Part shown: positions 15,510 through 25,365 of the stretch, one piece after another
Position numbering within the stretch: position 1 is the stretch's first letter
How the letters are laid out: every line of letters begins with the position of its first letter
Source of the DNA: Massilia sp. BJB1822
Lineage (GTDB): Bacteria; Pseudomonadota; Gammaproteobacteria; Burkholderiales; Burkholderiaceae_D
Assembly (NCBI RefSeq): GCF_013369485.1
Contig: NZ_JABWEB010000014.1
Location: 1-64,000 of the forward strand
Direction: 5' to 3'
DNA length: 64,000 nt
Notes under the pieces: model-generated
Seen by the model: the letters and a program-made list of their open reading frames with translations, nothing else
Database searches by the model: none
What the model was told of the DNA's origin: nothing
Program-made: the position numbers and the translations under genes

Positions 15510-17309
15510 TTAAGCCGGAAGCGTGGCGGCTGAATGTGTGGTGGCGAGGGCGGCGTGCAGCGGCACCATGACGGTCACGGTCGTGCCCGCATCGGGAATG
15601 CCGATGATGGAACATTGGCCGCCGAGCAGATTGACGCGCTCCTCGATGCCCACCAGGCCGAAGGAGCCTGATTTGTTGCGGCTGCTGGCGCGGATGCCCA
15701 CGCCGTTGTCGCTGATGGTCATGCGCAGCGTGCCGCCCTGGTGGCGCAGCTCGACGCGCACCTGGCTGGCCTTGGCGTGCTGGCTGATATTGCTGAGCGA
15801 CTCCTGCAGGATGCGGAAATAGGCGGTGGCGCAATGGTCGTCGATATCCTTGTCGTTGCCGTCTTCCACCAGCTCGCAGCCGATGCCGGAGCGCTGGCGG
15901 AACTGGCCGATCTGCCATTCCACGGCCGCGCTCAAGCCCAGGTCCAGCACATGCGGGCGCAGATCGTTGATGATGTGGCGCACGCTGCCGATGGTATTGT
16001 CGATCTGGCGCAAGGTGGCGCTGGCGCGCGCGTGCAGGCGCGGATGGCGCCCCTGCGTGCGCGAGGCCAGCATATCGGCTTCGATCCGCAGCACCAGCAG
16101 ATTCTGTCCCAGGTCGTCGTGGATTTCGCGCGCGATGCGCTTGCGTTCTTCTTCCTTGATCTTGTCGGAGTGGGCCGCCAGGCGGCGCAGCTTCTGGTGC
16201 GACAGCTGCAGCTTGGCCTGCGAATCGCGCAGCTCGCGCGTCATGGCGCGCGCCATCTTGATCGCGCGCTGGCGCGAAGAACTCAAGGTATGGAAGAGCG
16301 CATATAGCAGCAGGCAGGCAGTGCCGCTCAGGGCGCCCGCCAGCCAAGGCAGATACACATCGAAGCGCGAGTACAGCGCGCGCTCCGGCATGCTGAAATG
16401 CGCGTTCCACAAATGGCCATTGAAGTTCACCGGCAGATCCAGTTCGAAGCTCGCTTCTTTGGGTCCATGCGCCATGCCGGACTCGCTGTCGAACAGCAGC
16501 AACGGCGGCGGCGCGCCCGGTTTGGCGATGCCGTTGTACAGGGTCACGCGCATCTGCTGCAGCGAAGTGTCGGCCAGCGCGCCCTGCATCAGGCGCTGGA
16601 TGCTGAAGCCGATGCCGACCGAACCCATATACGCCGCCCGCCTTTCCGCCACGCTGAATGCGGGCAGCCCCTTGCGGTATACCGGCAGGCGCAGGCCCAT
16701 GCCCGATTGGCCCGGTTCCGTCAGGCCCACAGGCTGGCCGGAGCTGCTTAACTCGCCGCTGTCGCGCGACTGCGCCAGTGCCTGCGCCACCTGCGGACGG
16801 ATGGCGATATCCATGCCGTACTTGGTGTGGTTGTCGGTCATCGGTTCGAGCAGGGTCAGTACCGAGTATTCCGCGCGCAGCCCCGGCGGCTGCAGGCGGA
16901 AGCCGGGATAGCCTTCGCCTTGTCCCCAATGCCGCATGCTCTGCTCGAAGGCCGGCCGCTGTTCGGCCTTCAGATGGCGGGCGAAATTGATGCTGGCGAT
17001 GGCCGGGAAGTGTTCGGCCAGGTCCAGGCCCGAGACATAGCGGCGGAAGTTTTCCGGCGAGACTTCATCCACGGCCTGGAAGAAGCTGGCGGCGCTGCGC
17101 AGCACATCGGTATAGGCCTTGATGCCGGCCACGATATTGTATTGGGTATTGCCGGCCTGGATGGCAAAGCGTTCGCGCGCCTCGCTCTCGGTGGAGGTGT
17201 AGGCCACGAAATACAGCAGGGCGCCAACGCCCAGGGACAACAGAACGCCGCCCCAGGCTTTGGGGTTGCTCAGGGTGGAGGGTTGTCGCTGTTTTTGGAA
17301 AATGCGCAT
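15510..17309 (-). CDS. CHASE-domain sensor histidine kinase (HisKA_3/NarX type)
   Basis: 599 residues. A first membrane helix (WGGVLLSLGVGALLYFVAY) is followed by an extracytoplasmic CHASE domain of about 250 residues (YNIVAGIKAYTDVLRSAASFFQA, FPAIASINFARHL). A second helix is at about 320-340 (LAGALSGTACLLLYALF), then a coiled linker. The dimerisation domain carries the phospho-acceptor in KRIAREIHDDLGQNL (about 397-411), typical of NarX/UhpB kinases. The ATPase domain has ESLSNISQHAKASQVRV, DNGVGI and GSFGLVGIEERV. It should sense a small ligand outside the cytoplasm and phosphorylate a LuxR-type regulator. No response regulator lies next to it in this window. Confidence 0.92.
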   Translation of the reverse strand: MRIFQKQRQPSTLSNPKAWGGVLLSLGVGALLYFVAYTSTESEARERFAIQAGNTQYNIVAGIKAYTDVLRSAASFFQAVDEVSPENFRRYVSGLDLAEHFPAIASINFARHLKAEQRPAFEQSMRHWGQGEGYPGFRLQPPGLRAEYSVLTLLEPMTDNHTKYGMDIAIRPQVAQALAQSRDSGELSSSGQPVGLTEPGQSGMGLRLPVYRKGLPAFSVAERRAAYMGSVGIGFSIQRLMQGALADTSLQQMRVTLYNGIAKPGAPPPLLLFDSESGMAHGPKEASFELDLPVNFNGHLWNAHFSMPERALYSRFDVYLPWLAGALSGTACLLLYALFHTLSSSRQRAIKMARAMTRELRDSQAKLQLSHQKLRRLAAHSDKIKEEERKRIAREIHDDLGQNLLVLRIEADMLASRTQGRHPRLHARASATLRQIDNTIGSVRHIINDLRPHVLDLGLSAAVEWQIGQFRQRSGIGCELVEDGNDKDIDDHCATAYFRILQESLSNISQHAKASQVRVELRHQGGTLRMTISDNGVGIRASSRNKSGSFGLVGIEERVNLLGGQCSIIGIPDAGTTVTVMVPLHAALATTHSAATLPA

Positions 17310-17437
17310 ACCGTGGGCGCGGCAACTTTCAAGCGAAAATGTTTAATAATTCCGAATATTTCAAATAAGGCAACGCCATCTAGGATGTAGTGTATTTGTT
17401 CTCTTGATAAAGCTCAAACGTTAGATTTGTTTTTAAT

Positions 17438-17463
17438 GAAAAAAAACCGCCCGAAGGCGGTTT
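17438..17463 (-). terminator. Terminator of glnS
   Basis: ACCGCC-CGAA-GGCGGT stem-loop (17446-17461) with a long T run on the leftward transcript (complement of 17438-17446). Confidence 0.85.
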
Positions 17464-17482
17464 CATCTGAAAAGGCAATACT

Positions 17483-19249
<1,767 letters not shown>

Positions 19250-19383
19250 GTAAAAAGGACGGAAAAAGAGTCGAATATCGTGCATTTTACCGTACGCCGC
19301 GACCATCCAGCGGGACGGCATATGCTTTTCTATAGGATAATTCGTGTTTACACATTATCGGCAATCGGCCCCGGAGTTTCCTT

Positions 19384-19677
19384 ATGGATAATTTATATAA
19401 TGTGCTCGGTGTCGCGCCCAACGCCTCGGACGAGGAAATCAAGAAGGTTTACCGGTCGCTGGCCATGCGTTTCCACCCGGACCGCAACCAGGCGCCCGGC
19501 GCGGACGCCCGCTTCAAGGCCATCGTGAAGGCCTACGAGGTGCTGTCCGACCCCGTCAAGCGCGAAGAGTACAACCAGAGCCTGAACCACCGCATCGTCA
19601 TCGATCCGGAGGCGGAGGCGTATCAGCTATGGCGCTCGGTTTTCAGCCTGCACGGCGTGGGCCTGCCCGCCGCCTGA
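19384..19677 (+). CDS. Single J-domain (DnaJ-type) protein
   Basis: 97 residues, essentially a stand-alone J domain: MDNLYNVLGVAPNASDEEIKKVYRSLAMRFHPDRNQ, with the HPD tripeptide at about 32-34, and YEVLSDPVKREEYN at about 54-67. J domains stimulate the ATPase of DnaK-type chaperones and deliver clients. It lacks the Gly/Phe, zinc-finger and C-terminal client domains of DnaJ. It is the first gene of a four-gene rightward operon whose other three products are uncharacterised, so it probably couples those proteins to DnaK. The tail (EAYQLWRSVFSLHGVGLPAA) may be a specificity element. Confidence 0.9.
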   Translation: MDNLYNVLGVAPNASDEEIKKVYRSLAMRFHPDRNQAPGADARFKAIVKAYEVLSDPVKREEYNQSLNHRIVIDPEAEAYQLWRSVFSLHGVGLPAA

Positions 19678-19715
19678 AGCCGCGCCACACAACATCATCT
19701 GAAAGAAAACAAGCA

Positions 19716-20219
19716 ATGAGTAGAGTACACCCTGAATTCGCCTATCAGTCGCGCGAATTGGGCGGCCAGATCGAAGGCATTTTGGGCGATCCGCCCGACC
19801 GCAAGAATTACCAGAACATGATCCAGGCCCTGGTGTCTGAATACGCCAGCGGCGCCGGCATCGAAGACCTGAACATGATGGCCTTCGCCCTGGTGGACCA
19901 TATCGAGTTCCACGACCGCCAGACCATCCTGGAAGAGGCGGGCGACTTCGAAGACGGCGACGCGGCGCGCGTGTTCGCCGCCGCCTCCTGCTCCGGCGAG
20001 GCGGAAAAGATGTATGCCGCGCTGGAAGAGAACTACCCCGACCTGGGACGCCAGGCCATCATCACCGCCTTCCTGCACAAGCACCCGCGCCTGTGGTCGG
20101 AAGACGATGTGTCGCTCGACCAACTGGCCGAGGGCGATGATGGCGACGATGGCGACGACTACGACGACGCGGTGAGCGACGATTTCGCCCAGATGTTCGA
20201 TCAGGAAGGAGAGCAGTGA
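19716..20219 (+). CDS. Uncharacterised acidic protein of the J-domain operon
   Basis: 167 residues, not recognised. It is helical for most of its length (SRELGGQIEGILGD, KNYQNMIQALVSEYASG, EAEKMYAALEENYPDLGRQAIITAFLHKH). It ends in a highly acidic Asp/Gly-rich tail (about 140-155) and a short helical end (DDFAQMFDQ). There is no signal peptide or membrane segment. The start is the ATG 38 bases after the J-domain stop, preceded by GAAAGAAAAC. Its stop overlaps the next start (TGATG), indicating translational coupling. A cytoplasmic partner of the J-domain protein is inferred from context only. Confidence 0.72.
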   Translation: MSRVHPEFAYQSRELGGQIEGILGDPPDRKNYQNMIQALVSEYASGAGIEDLNMMAFALVDHIEFHDRQTILEEAGDFEDGDAARVFAAASCSGEAEKMYAALEENYPDLGRQAIITAFLHKHPRLWSEDDVSLDQLAEGDDGDDGDDYDDAVSDDFAQMFDQEGEQ

Positions 20220-20998
20220 TGTCCGATAACAGCAATCTGCCAGCCATCAGCAAGCAGGTGACGGAACTGGTGCTGGCCGGCTCCCTGAGCCACGCCGAGC
20301 AGGCTTTTGCCGAAGCGGCCGAACAGCATGGCGATCTGGCCGTGGTGGAAGTGCTCAACAATATTCCGCCGCATGTGACGGCCCTGCATATGGCCGGCTT
20401 CGACGGCGGCAAGCTGTCGCTGGCGACCCTGCTGGTGCCGCCCAAGGCCTGGGCGCAGAGCCTGGCCTACCTGGCCGCGACCTGGCCGGACGATCTGATC
20501 GAGGACGATCCCGAGCGCATCGCCGAATCGCTGTTCGCGCACATCCACGGCGTAGTGTTCGGCACCGAGGACGAGGAACGTCGCAACGAGCTGCTGCAGG
20601 AAGCATCGGCCACCGACTGGGGCTGCACCGCCTTCGCCATCCTGTTCTCGATGGCGCCGAAAGAGGTGCTGGAACTGGCCGGCGAGATCATCTCCAAAGG
20701 TCCGTACATCACCGGCCAGACCACCTCCGACAACGATGTGGTGCCGCTGGCGCTGGCCCTGGCCAAGGCCAGCGAAGATGGCTGGGACCGCGCCCTGTTC
20801 GAACTGTTCCCGGACTTCCGCCACAGCGCCGACCTGGCCGACGCCGAATTCAGCGACGACCCGGATGAGGAACCATCCTTCCTGCAGCGCTCCACCAAGG
20901 AGCTGCTGTACCGTCTGCGCAAACAGGTGCCGAGCACCCGCAGCACGGCGGCCAAGGCCGGCTCGCGCCGCAGCATGGGCACGGGGATCTTCAACTGA
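20219..20998 (+). CDS. Uncharacterised protein, third gene of the J-domain operon
   Basis: 259 residues, not recognised. The start is the ATG in TGATG, with AAGGAGAG just upstream. It is almost wholly helical, with a mid-protein segment EVLNNIPPHVTALHMAGFDGGKLSLATLLVPPKAW and a conserved-looking TDWGCTAFAILFSMAPKEVLELAGEII. The C-terminal 30 residues are basic and Ser/Ala-rich (STRSTAAKAGSRRSMGTG). There is no signal peptide or transmembrane segment. It is coupled by a one-base overlap to the next gene. No catalytic motif could be seen; function unknown. Confidence 0.72.
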   Translation: MSDNSNLPAISKQVTELVLAGSLSHAEQAFAEAAEQHGDLAVVEVLNNIPPHVTALHMAGFDGGKLSLATLLVPPKAWAQSLAYLAATWPDDLIEDDPERIAESLFAHIHGVVFGTEDEERRNELLQEASATDWGCTAFAILFSMAPKEVLELAGEIISKGPYITGQTTSDNDVVPLALALAKASEDGWDRALFELFPDFRHSADLADAEFSDDPDEEPSFLQRSTKELLYRLRKQVPSTRSTAAKAGSRRSMGTGIFN

Positions 20999-21870
20999 TG
21001 CTGCCCGCACTCGTACAAGAAAGCCTGCCGCGCCTGACGCGCGCCATCAAGCTGCTGCCGGGCGACGAACGCCCGGACGCGGCGGTGATGCTGGCCGACG
21101 AGCTGACCGGCATCACGGCCATGGTGGCGGAGAAGTTCACCAACAACCGCACCGCCGAAGGCATCCAGAAGGCGCTCAACCTGACGGTAGGTGGTGTTTC
21201 GCTGGGCCTGGAGCAGCTGCTGGCGGTGGACAGCGACCAGGCGGCGCTCGATTTCCTGGTCGATAACGGCGCCGAAGCGGCCTTCCAGGCGGGCTTTCGC
21301 CAGTTGAAGGAGCTGTCGCAGATGCCGGAAGACACCCTGGTGGGCGAGTACGACCTGGACCCGGTGTATTCCCAGCGCCGCCTGCGCGACCTGTTCTTCG
21401 ACATCTGCTTCACCGATCCGAACCAGAACTGGAATGGCCCGGACAAGTTCCAGACGCAGCTGAAACAGCGCCAGCAAGTGCAGGCCGTGGTGCGTCTGGC
21501 CAACTGGCTGCGCCGCCATAACAGCGAAGGTCCGGTCAAGGATGCCGACCTGAATGCGGAAGGCGTGATTGCGCTGTCCATAATTTTCGCCGTCGAAGGC
21601 GGCGGGCGCGTGGTGGCGCGCACGGGGCAGAAGGAGTTCGAGCGCTTCGTGAAAGCGGTGCGCAAGCACAAGCCCGACTTCGAAGCCGGCTGGGCGGCGC
21701 TGGCCGCCGTGGTGCCGGTGCAGCACCATGCCGTGCTGCTCGACCGCATCGACCTGTACCGCCGCACTTGCACTGTGCTGCAGAAAATCCCCGGCCGCAC
21801 GGCCATGAAAACCCTGTTCGCCGACCTGGAAAACTACGCCGGCTCCGAACTGGAAGCCGACTACGATTAA
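20998..21870 (+). CDS. Uncharacterised helical protein, fourth gene of the J-domain operon
   Basis: 290 residues, not recognised. It starts with the ATG of TGATG and is coupled to the previous gene. It is alpha-helical throughout (LTRAIKLLPGDERPDAAVMLADELTGITAMVAEKF, YSQRRLRDLFFDICFTDPNQNW, QVQAVVRLANWLRRHN). It has no membrane segment, signal peptide or obvious active site. Its stop shares the TTAA tetramer with the stop of the convergent LysR gene, so the operon ends without an intergenic terminator. Together with the two genes before it, it defines a J-domain-linked module of unknown purpose. Confidence 0.72.
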   Translation: MLPALVQESLPRLTRAIKLLPGDERPDAAVMLADELTGITAMVAEKFTNNRTAEGIQKALNLTVGGVSLGLEQLLAVDSDQAALDFLVDNGAEAAFQAGFRQLKELSQMPEDTLVGEYDLDPVYSQRRLRDLFFDICFTDPNQNWNGPDKFQTQLKQRQQVQAVVRLANWLRRHNSEGPVKDADLNAEGVIALSIIFAVEGGGRVVARTGQKEFERFVKAVRKHKPDFEAGWAALAAVVPVQHHAVLLDRIDLYRRTCTVLQKIPGRTAMKTLFADLENYAGSELEADYD

Positions 21871-22820
21871 GTCCGGCCAGCCTGTCCCGCTTTCTTCGGA
21901 GAGCGGGACAGCGCATCCATCTCATCCAATTCACTTACCGCTTCGCGCGCCAGCGCGATAAAGGCCGCCACCAAAGGGCTGCTGTCGGTGCGCCGCTGCG
22001 CCAGCCATAGCTCGGTGGTCGCCGCCGGATCGGCCAGCGGCCGGTACACCACGCCTTCCATATGCATGCGGCTGAAGGAATCGGGCAGCACCGACACGCC
22101 GCAACCCGCGGCCACCAAGCCGATGATGGTGGACGCTTCGCCTGCCTCCATGCCGATCTTCGGCACGAAACCGGCGGCGCGGCACAGGCGGAAAATCTGC
22201 GGATAAATCCCCGTCCCCGCATTCTTCGGATACATCACGAAAGGCAGGCCTTGCAGCTCGCTGATCGCCACCCGCTTCTTGCGCGCCAGCGGCGAACTGG
22301 CCGGCAGCACCAGCAGCAGCGGATCGTGGCGCAGCTCGGTGATGCCGATGCCCTCACCGATCGGCACCTCGGGCGGGCGGATGAAGCCCAGGTCCAGCTC
22401 ATGCGCCTCGATGGCGTCGATCTGGTGCAGGGTGGCCAGCTCGCGCAAGGTCAAGGTCACTTGCGGAAAGCGCTGGCGGTACAGATTGATGACGCGCGCG
22501 AACAGCGGCGTGAACGGGGTGGAAAAGGTGAAGCCGATGCGCAGTTCGCCCGCCTCGCCGCGCTCGGCACGCTGCGCCGTCAGCACCGCCTGTTCGGACA
22601 AGGCCAGCACGCGGCGCGCATCGGCCAGAAACAGCTTGCCCGCTTCCGTCAGCCTGACCCAGCGCTTGCTGCGTTCCAGCAGGCGCGCCCCGACTTCTGC
22701 TTCCAGCGCCTGGATTTGCTGGCTTAGCGGCGGCTGGCCGATGTGCAGGCGCTCGGCCGCACGCGTGAAACTCAGCTCTTCGGCGACGGCGACAAAGTAA
22801 CGCAAGTGGCGCAGTTCCAT
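21867..22820 (-). CDS. LysR-type transcriptional regulator
   Basis: 317 residues. The N-terminal winged HTH (MELRHLRYFVAVAEELSFTRAAERLHIGQPPLSQQIQALE) is at 1-40, and the effector-binding domain begins with ELRIGFTFSTPFTPLFARVI at about 92. The YPKNAGTGIYPQIF and GVSVLPDSF segments form the ligand cleft. It is divergent from the MFS gene at 22926 with a 105-base gap, the classic arrangement for regulating the neighbour. The AT-rich gap has room for a T-N11-A operator. It is therefore a likely activator of that transporter in response to its substrate, which is not identifiable from sequence. Confidence 0.92.
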   Translation of the reverse strand: MELRHLRYFVAVAEELSFTRAAERLHIGQPPLSQQIQALEAEVGARLLERSKRWVRLTEAGKLFLADARRVLALSEQAVLTAQRAERGEAGELRIGFTFSTPFTPLFARVINLYRQRFPQVTLTLRELATLHQIDAIEAHELDLGFIRPPEVPIGEGIGITELRHDPLLLVLPASSPLARKKRVAISELQGLPFVMYPKNAGTGIYPQIFRLCRAAGFVPKIGMEAGEASTIIGLVAAGCGVSVLPDSFSRMHMEGVVYRPLADPAATTELWLAQRRTDSSPLVAAFIALAREAVSELDEMDALSRSPKKAGQAGRT

Positions 22821-22925
22821 GGTTCAGTAATCTGTTTAAAGTATTAGTTATGCTTCAAATATATATTGGACAGTAATAGAGCGCAATCCTAAGATGCAAG
22901 CATGCTTTTTGATGGAGGCCGTTCC

Positions 22926-24146
22926 ATGTCCCGCACCGCTATCGCCGCAGGGAGTCCCGAATTCAAGCGCACGAACCGCGCGCTGTTCTTCGGCGGCTTT
23001 TCCAGTTTTGCATTGCTGTACTGCGTGCAGCCGCTGATGCCGGTGATGGCGCAGCAATTCGCCCTGACCCCGGCGCAGAGCAGCCTCTCGCTGTCGGTGG
23101 CAACCGGCGCGCTGGCCCTGTCCCTGCTGGTCTCGGGCGTGCTGTCGGACCGCCTGGGCCGCAAGCCGCTGATGGTGGCCGCCATGGCCACCGCCGCGCT
23201 GATGACTTTGCTGTGCGCTTTCGCCCAGGACTACCACCAGCTGCTGCTGATGCGCGCCGCGCTCGGCATTGCGCTGGGCGGCATGCCCGCCGTCGCCATG
23301 GCCTATTTGAGCGAAGAGATCGAACCGGCCTCGCTCGGCCTGTCGATGGGCCTCTACATCAGCGGCAGCGCCTTCGGCGGCATGGTGGGGCGGGTACTGA
23401 CCTCGGTGCTCAGCGATTTTCTCTCGTGGCGGGTGGCGCTGGCTGCCGTCGGCATCGCCGGCCTGCTGGCGGCGCTGGAGTTCTGGCGCAGCCTGCCCGC
23501 CTCGCGCAATTTCCGACCGGTGCAGGGCGGCTGGCCCGCCCTGGCCGGCGGCTTGCGCCAGCATCTGGGCGACGACGGCCTGCCGTGGCTGTTCGCGCTG
23601 GCCTTCCTGCTGATGGGCTGCTTCGTCAGCGCCTACAACTACATCGGCTACCGCATGCTGGCCGCGCCCTACCATCTGAGCCAGAGCCTGGTGGGCGCGA
23701 TTTCCTTCCTCTACCTGCTCGGCATTGTCAGCTCGGTGTGGGCGGGCAAGCTGGCCGACAAGCTGGGACGGCGCGGCGTGCTGTGGATCGTGATGACGGT
23801 GATGGGCGCTGGCCTCTTGCTGACCTTGGCGGAGAGTCTGCTGCTGGTCGTGGCCGGCATGGCCCTGGCCACCTTCGGCTTCTTCGCCTCGCACTCCATC
23901 GCCAGCAGCTGGGTGGGCCGGCGCGCCCGCGCGCCGCAGGCGCTGGCTTCGGCGCTGTACCTGTTCTTCTACTACCTCGGTTCCAGCCTGGTCGGCTGGC
24001 TGTGCGGCCTGGCCTGGTCGCGCGGCGGCTGGGCCGGCGTGGTGCTGCTGCTCGCCATCTTCCTGGTGCTGGCGCTGCTGATCGCCCTGCGCTTGCGCAA
24101 ACTCCTGCCCATCGGCAGCGCCACGCCCAGTCTCGCCACGACCTGA
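22926..24146 (+). CDS. MFS transporter (YnfM-like)
   Basis: 406 residues, start at the ATG with GGAGG eight bases upstream. There are twelve hydrophobic helices, with the MFS loop motif SGVLSDRLGRKPLM at about 80-93 and the repeated second-half motif AGKLADKLGRRGVLW. The opening FGGFSSFALLYCVQPLMPVMAQQF and the GMPAVAMAYLSEEI segment match the YnfM/arabinose-efflux-like group. It is a probable inner-membrane efflux permease. Divergent from a LysR gene, which probably controls it. The substrate is not predictable; metabolite or drug export is the family expectation. Confidence 0.88.
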   Translation: MSRTAIAAGSPEFKRTNRALFFGGFSSFALLYCVQPLMPVMAQQFALTPAQSSLSLSVATGALALSLLVSGVLSDRLGRKPLMVAAMATAALMTLLCAFAQDYHQLLLMRAALGIALGGMPAVAMAYLSEEIEPASLGLSMGLYISGSAFGGMVGRVLTSVLSDFLSWRVALAAVGIAGLLAALEFWRSLPASRNFRPVQGGWPALAGGLRQHLGDDGLPWLFALAFLLMGCFVSAYNYIGYRMLAAPYHLSQSLVGAISFLYLLGIVSSVWAGKLADKLGRRGVLWIVMTVMGAGLLLTLAESLLLVVAGMALATFGFFASHSIASSWVGRRARAPQALASALYLFFYYLGSSLVGWLCGLAWSRGGWAGVVLLLAIFLVLALLIALRLRKLLPIGSATPSLATT

Positions 24147-24161
24147 GCTTGTTGGCAGTGC

Positions 24162-24743
24162 TTAGTCCTGCGGCCCGATCTGGCGGATGATGCGGGCCGG
24201 ATTGCCGACTGCGACCACGTTGGCGGGAATGTTCTTGGTCACGACGGCGCCGGCGCCGATCACGCTGTTCTTGCCGATGGTGACACCCGCCAGCACGATG
24301 GCGCCGCCGCCGAGCCAGACGTTGTCCTCGATCACGATGGGTTTGGCGGCTTCGTATTTGGCCAGGCGCAGTTCCGGCTCCAGCGGATGCGTCGGCGTCA
24401 GCAACTGCACGTTCGGGCCGATCTGCACATCGCGGCCGATGGTGATGCTGCCTACGTCCAGCGCCACCAGGCCGTAGTTGGCGAAGGTGTTGGCGCCTAC
24501 GCTGATATTGAAGCCGTAATCGATCATGAAGGGCGGCTTGATGTTCACGCCTTCGCCCACGCTGCCCAGCATCTCATGCAGCACGCGCTGCGCCTCGTCC
24601 AGATCCTTGCCATACGCGGCATCGTATTCGCGCATCAGCAAAAAGGCGCGACGGCTGGCGGCGCTCAATTCCGCATCGTCGGCAATATACAGATCGCCGG
24701 CCAGCATCTTTTCCTTCTGGCTGCGCGTGTCCTTGGTACTCAT
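24162..24743 (-). CDS. Maltose/galactoside O-acetyltransferase-type (NodL/LacA) enzyme
   Basis: 193 residues. The N-terminal Mac domain (SQKEKMLAGDLYIADDAELSAASRRAFLLMREY) is followed by a left-handed beta-helix of hexapeptide repeats (IGRDVQIGPNVQLLTP, IVIEDNVWLGGGAIVLAGVTIGKNSVIGAGAVVTKNIPANVVAVGNPARIIRQI). The catalytic His is in LLTPTHPLEP. Members transfer acetyl from acetyl-CoA to a sugar hydroxyl, often as detoxification. It stands alone and converges on the MFS gene, leaving only 15 bases. The exact sugar is not determined. Confidence 0.93.
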   Translation of the reverse strand: MSTKDTRSQKEKMLAGDLYIADDAELSAASRRAFLLMREYDAAYGKDLDEAQRVLHEMLGSVGEGVNIKPPFMIDYGFNISVGANTFANYGLVALDVGSITIGRDVQIGPNVQLLTPTHPLEPELRLAKYEAAKPIVIEDNVWLGGGAIVLAGVTIGKNSVIGAGAVVTKNIPANVVAVGNPARIIRQIGPQD

Positions 24744-24936
24744 GAGAAATCCTTTGGTGGCATGAAATGCCGATGATGATAGTCGATGTCGCCCCCGCGC
24801 GACGTCACGCCTGAGAACGCTTGCTGCGCTTGAGGCTGCTCAAGGGCGTGGCGGGTGGCGGAAACTCTGGCGAACTCGACAAGTCATAGTCATATCGGCA
24901 CAACCCGTGCTGCTTTGATGAAGAGGGAGAATCGTC

Positions 24937-25263
24937 ATGCTGCAACAGAACGAAATGCGCGTCCGTTTCAACAGTCTGCAATTTGCCATTGGCCAAGCCG
25001 CGCAAGCCTGCTCGGCCGAGCGCAACCTGCCCGGCGAGCTGCGCAACTGCATCCAGAAATTGGACAAGCAATCAGACACCATGGTTGGCTTGATGGCCAG
25101 CAGCGACAACGAGCGCATTCAAAGAATACTGGTTGATATGGAAGTGCTGGGCAAACGCGCCAAAACCGTCTGCGGCAGCGGTCTGCCCGTCTCCGGTCAA
25201 TTGAAATCCGCCGTCAACCAGATGCACGGCGAGCTTTGCTACTTCCGCGAATGCCTGAACTAA
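24937..25263 (+). CDS. Hypothetical small cytoplasmic protein
   Basis: 108 residues, not recognised. A good ribosome site (AGAGGGAGAA) precedes the ATG. The protein is helical with conserved-looking Cys residues (QACSAE, LRNCIQKL, TVCGSG, GELCYFRECLN) and a mid-region DKQSDTMVGLMASSDNERIQRILVDMEVLGKRAK. There is no signal peptide or membrane segment. It stands alone; the 190 bases before it contain no other gene, and a palindromic repeat follows. Confidence 0.65.
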   Translation: MLQQNEMRVRFNSLQFAIGQAAQACSAERNLPGELRNCIQKLDKQSDTMVGLMASSDNERIQRILVDMEVLGKRAKTVCGSGLPVSGQLKSAVNQMHGELCYFRECLN

Positions 25264-25300
25264 GGCCCAGCCCGCAAACGCTTTGCGCCAAATCAAACAA

Positions 25301-25335
25301 TGTCCCACCCTGGTGCCTGGCACGAGGGTGGGACA
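25301..25335. repeat. Palindromic repeat TGTCCCACCCT...AGGGTGGGACA
   Basis: An 11-bp perfect inverted repeat (25301-25311 with 25325-25335) surrounds TGCC-T-GGCA. It lies between convergent genes, like the unrelated-sequence palindrome at 3861. Probably a dispersed REP-like element that also ends transcription; no U-run is present. Confidence 0.65.
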
Positions 25336-25365
25336 TTTGCTGATGCAGATCAAACGCTGTGGGGT

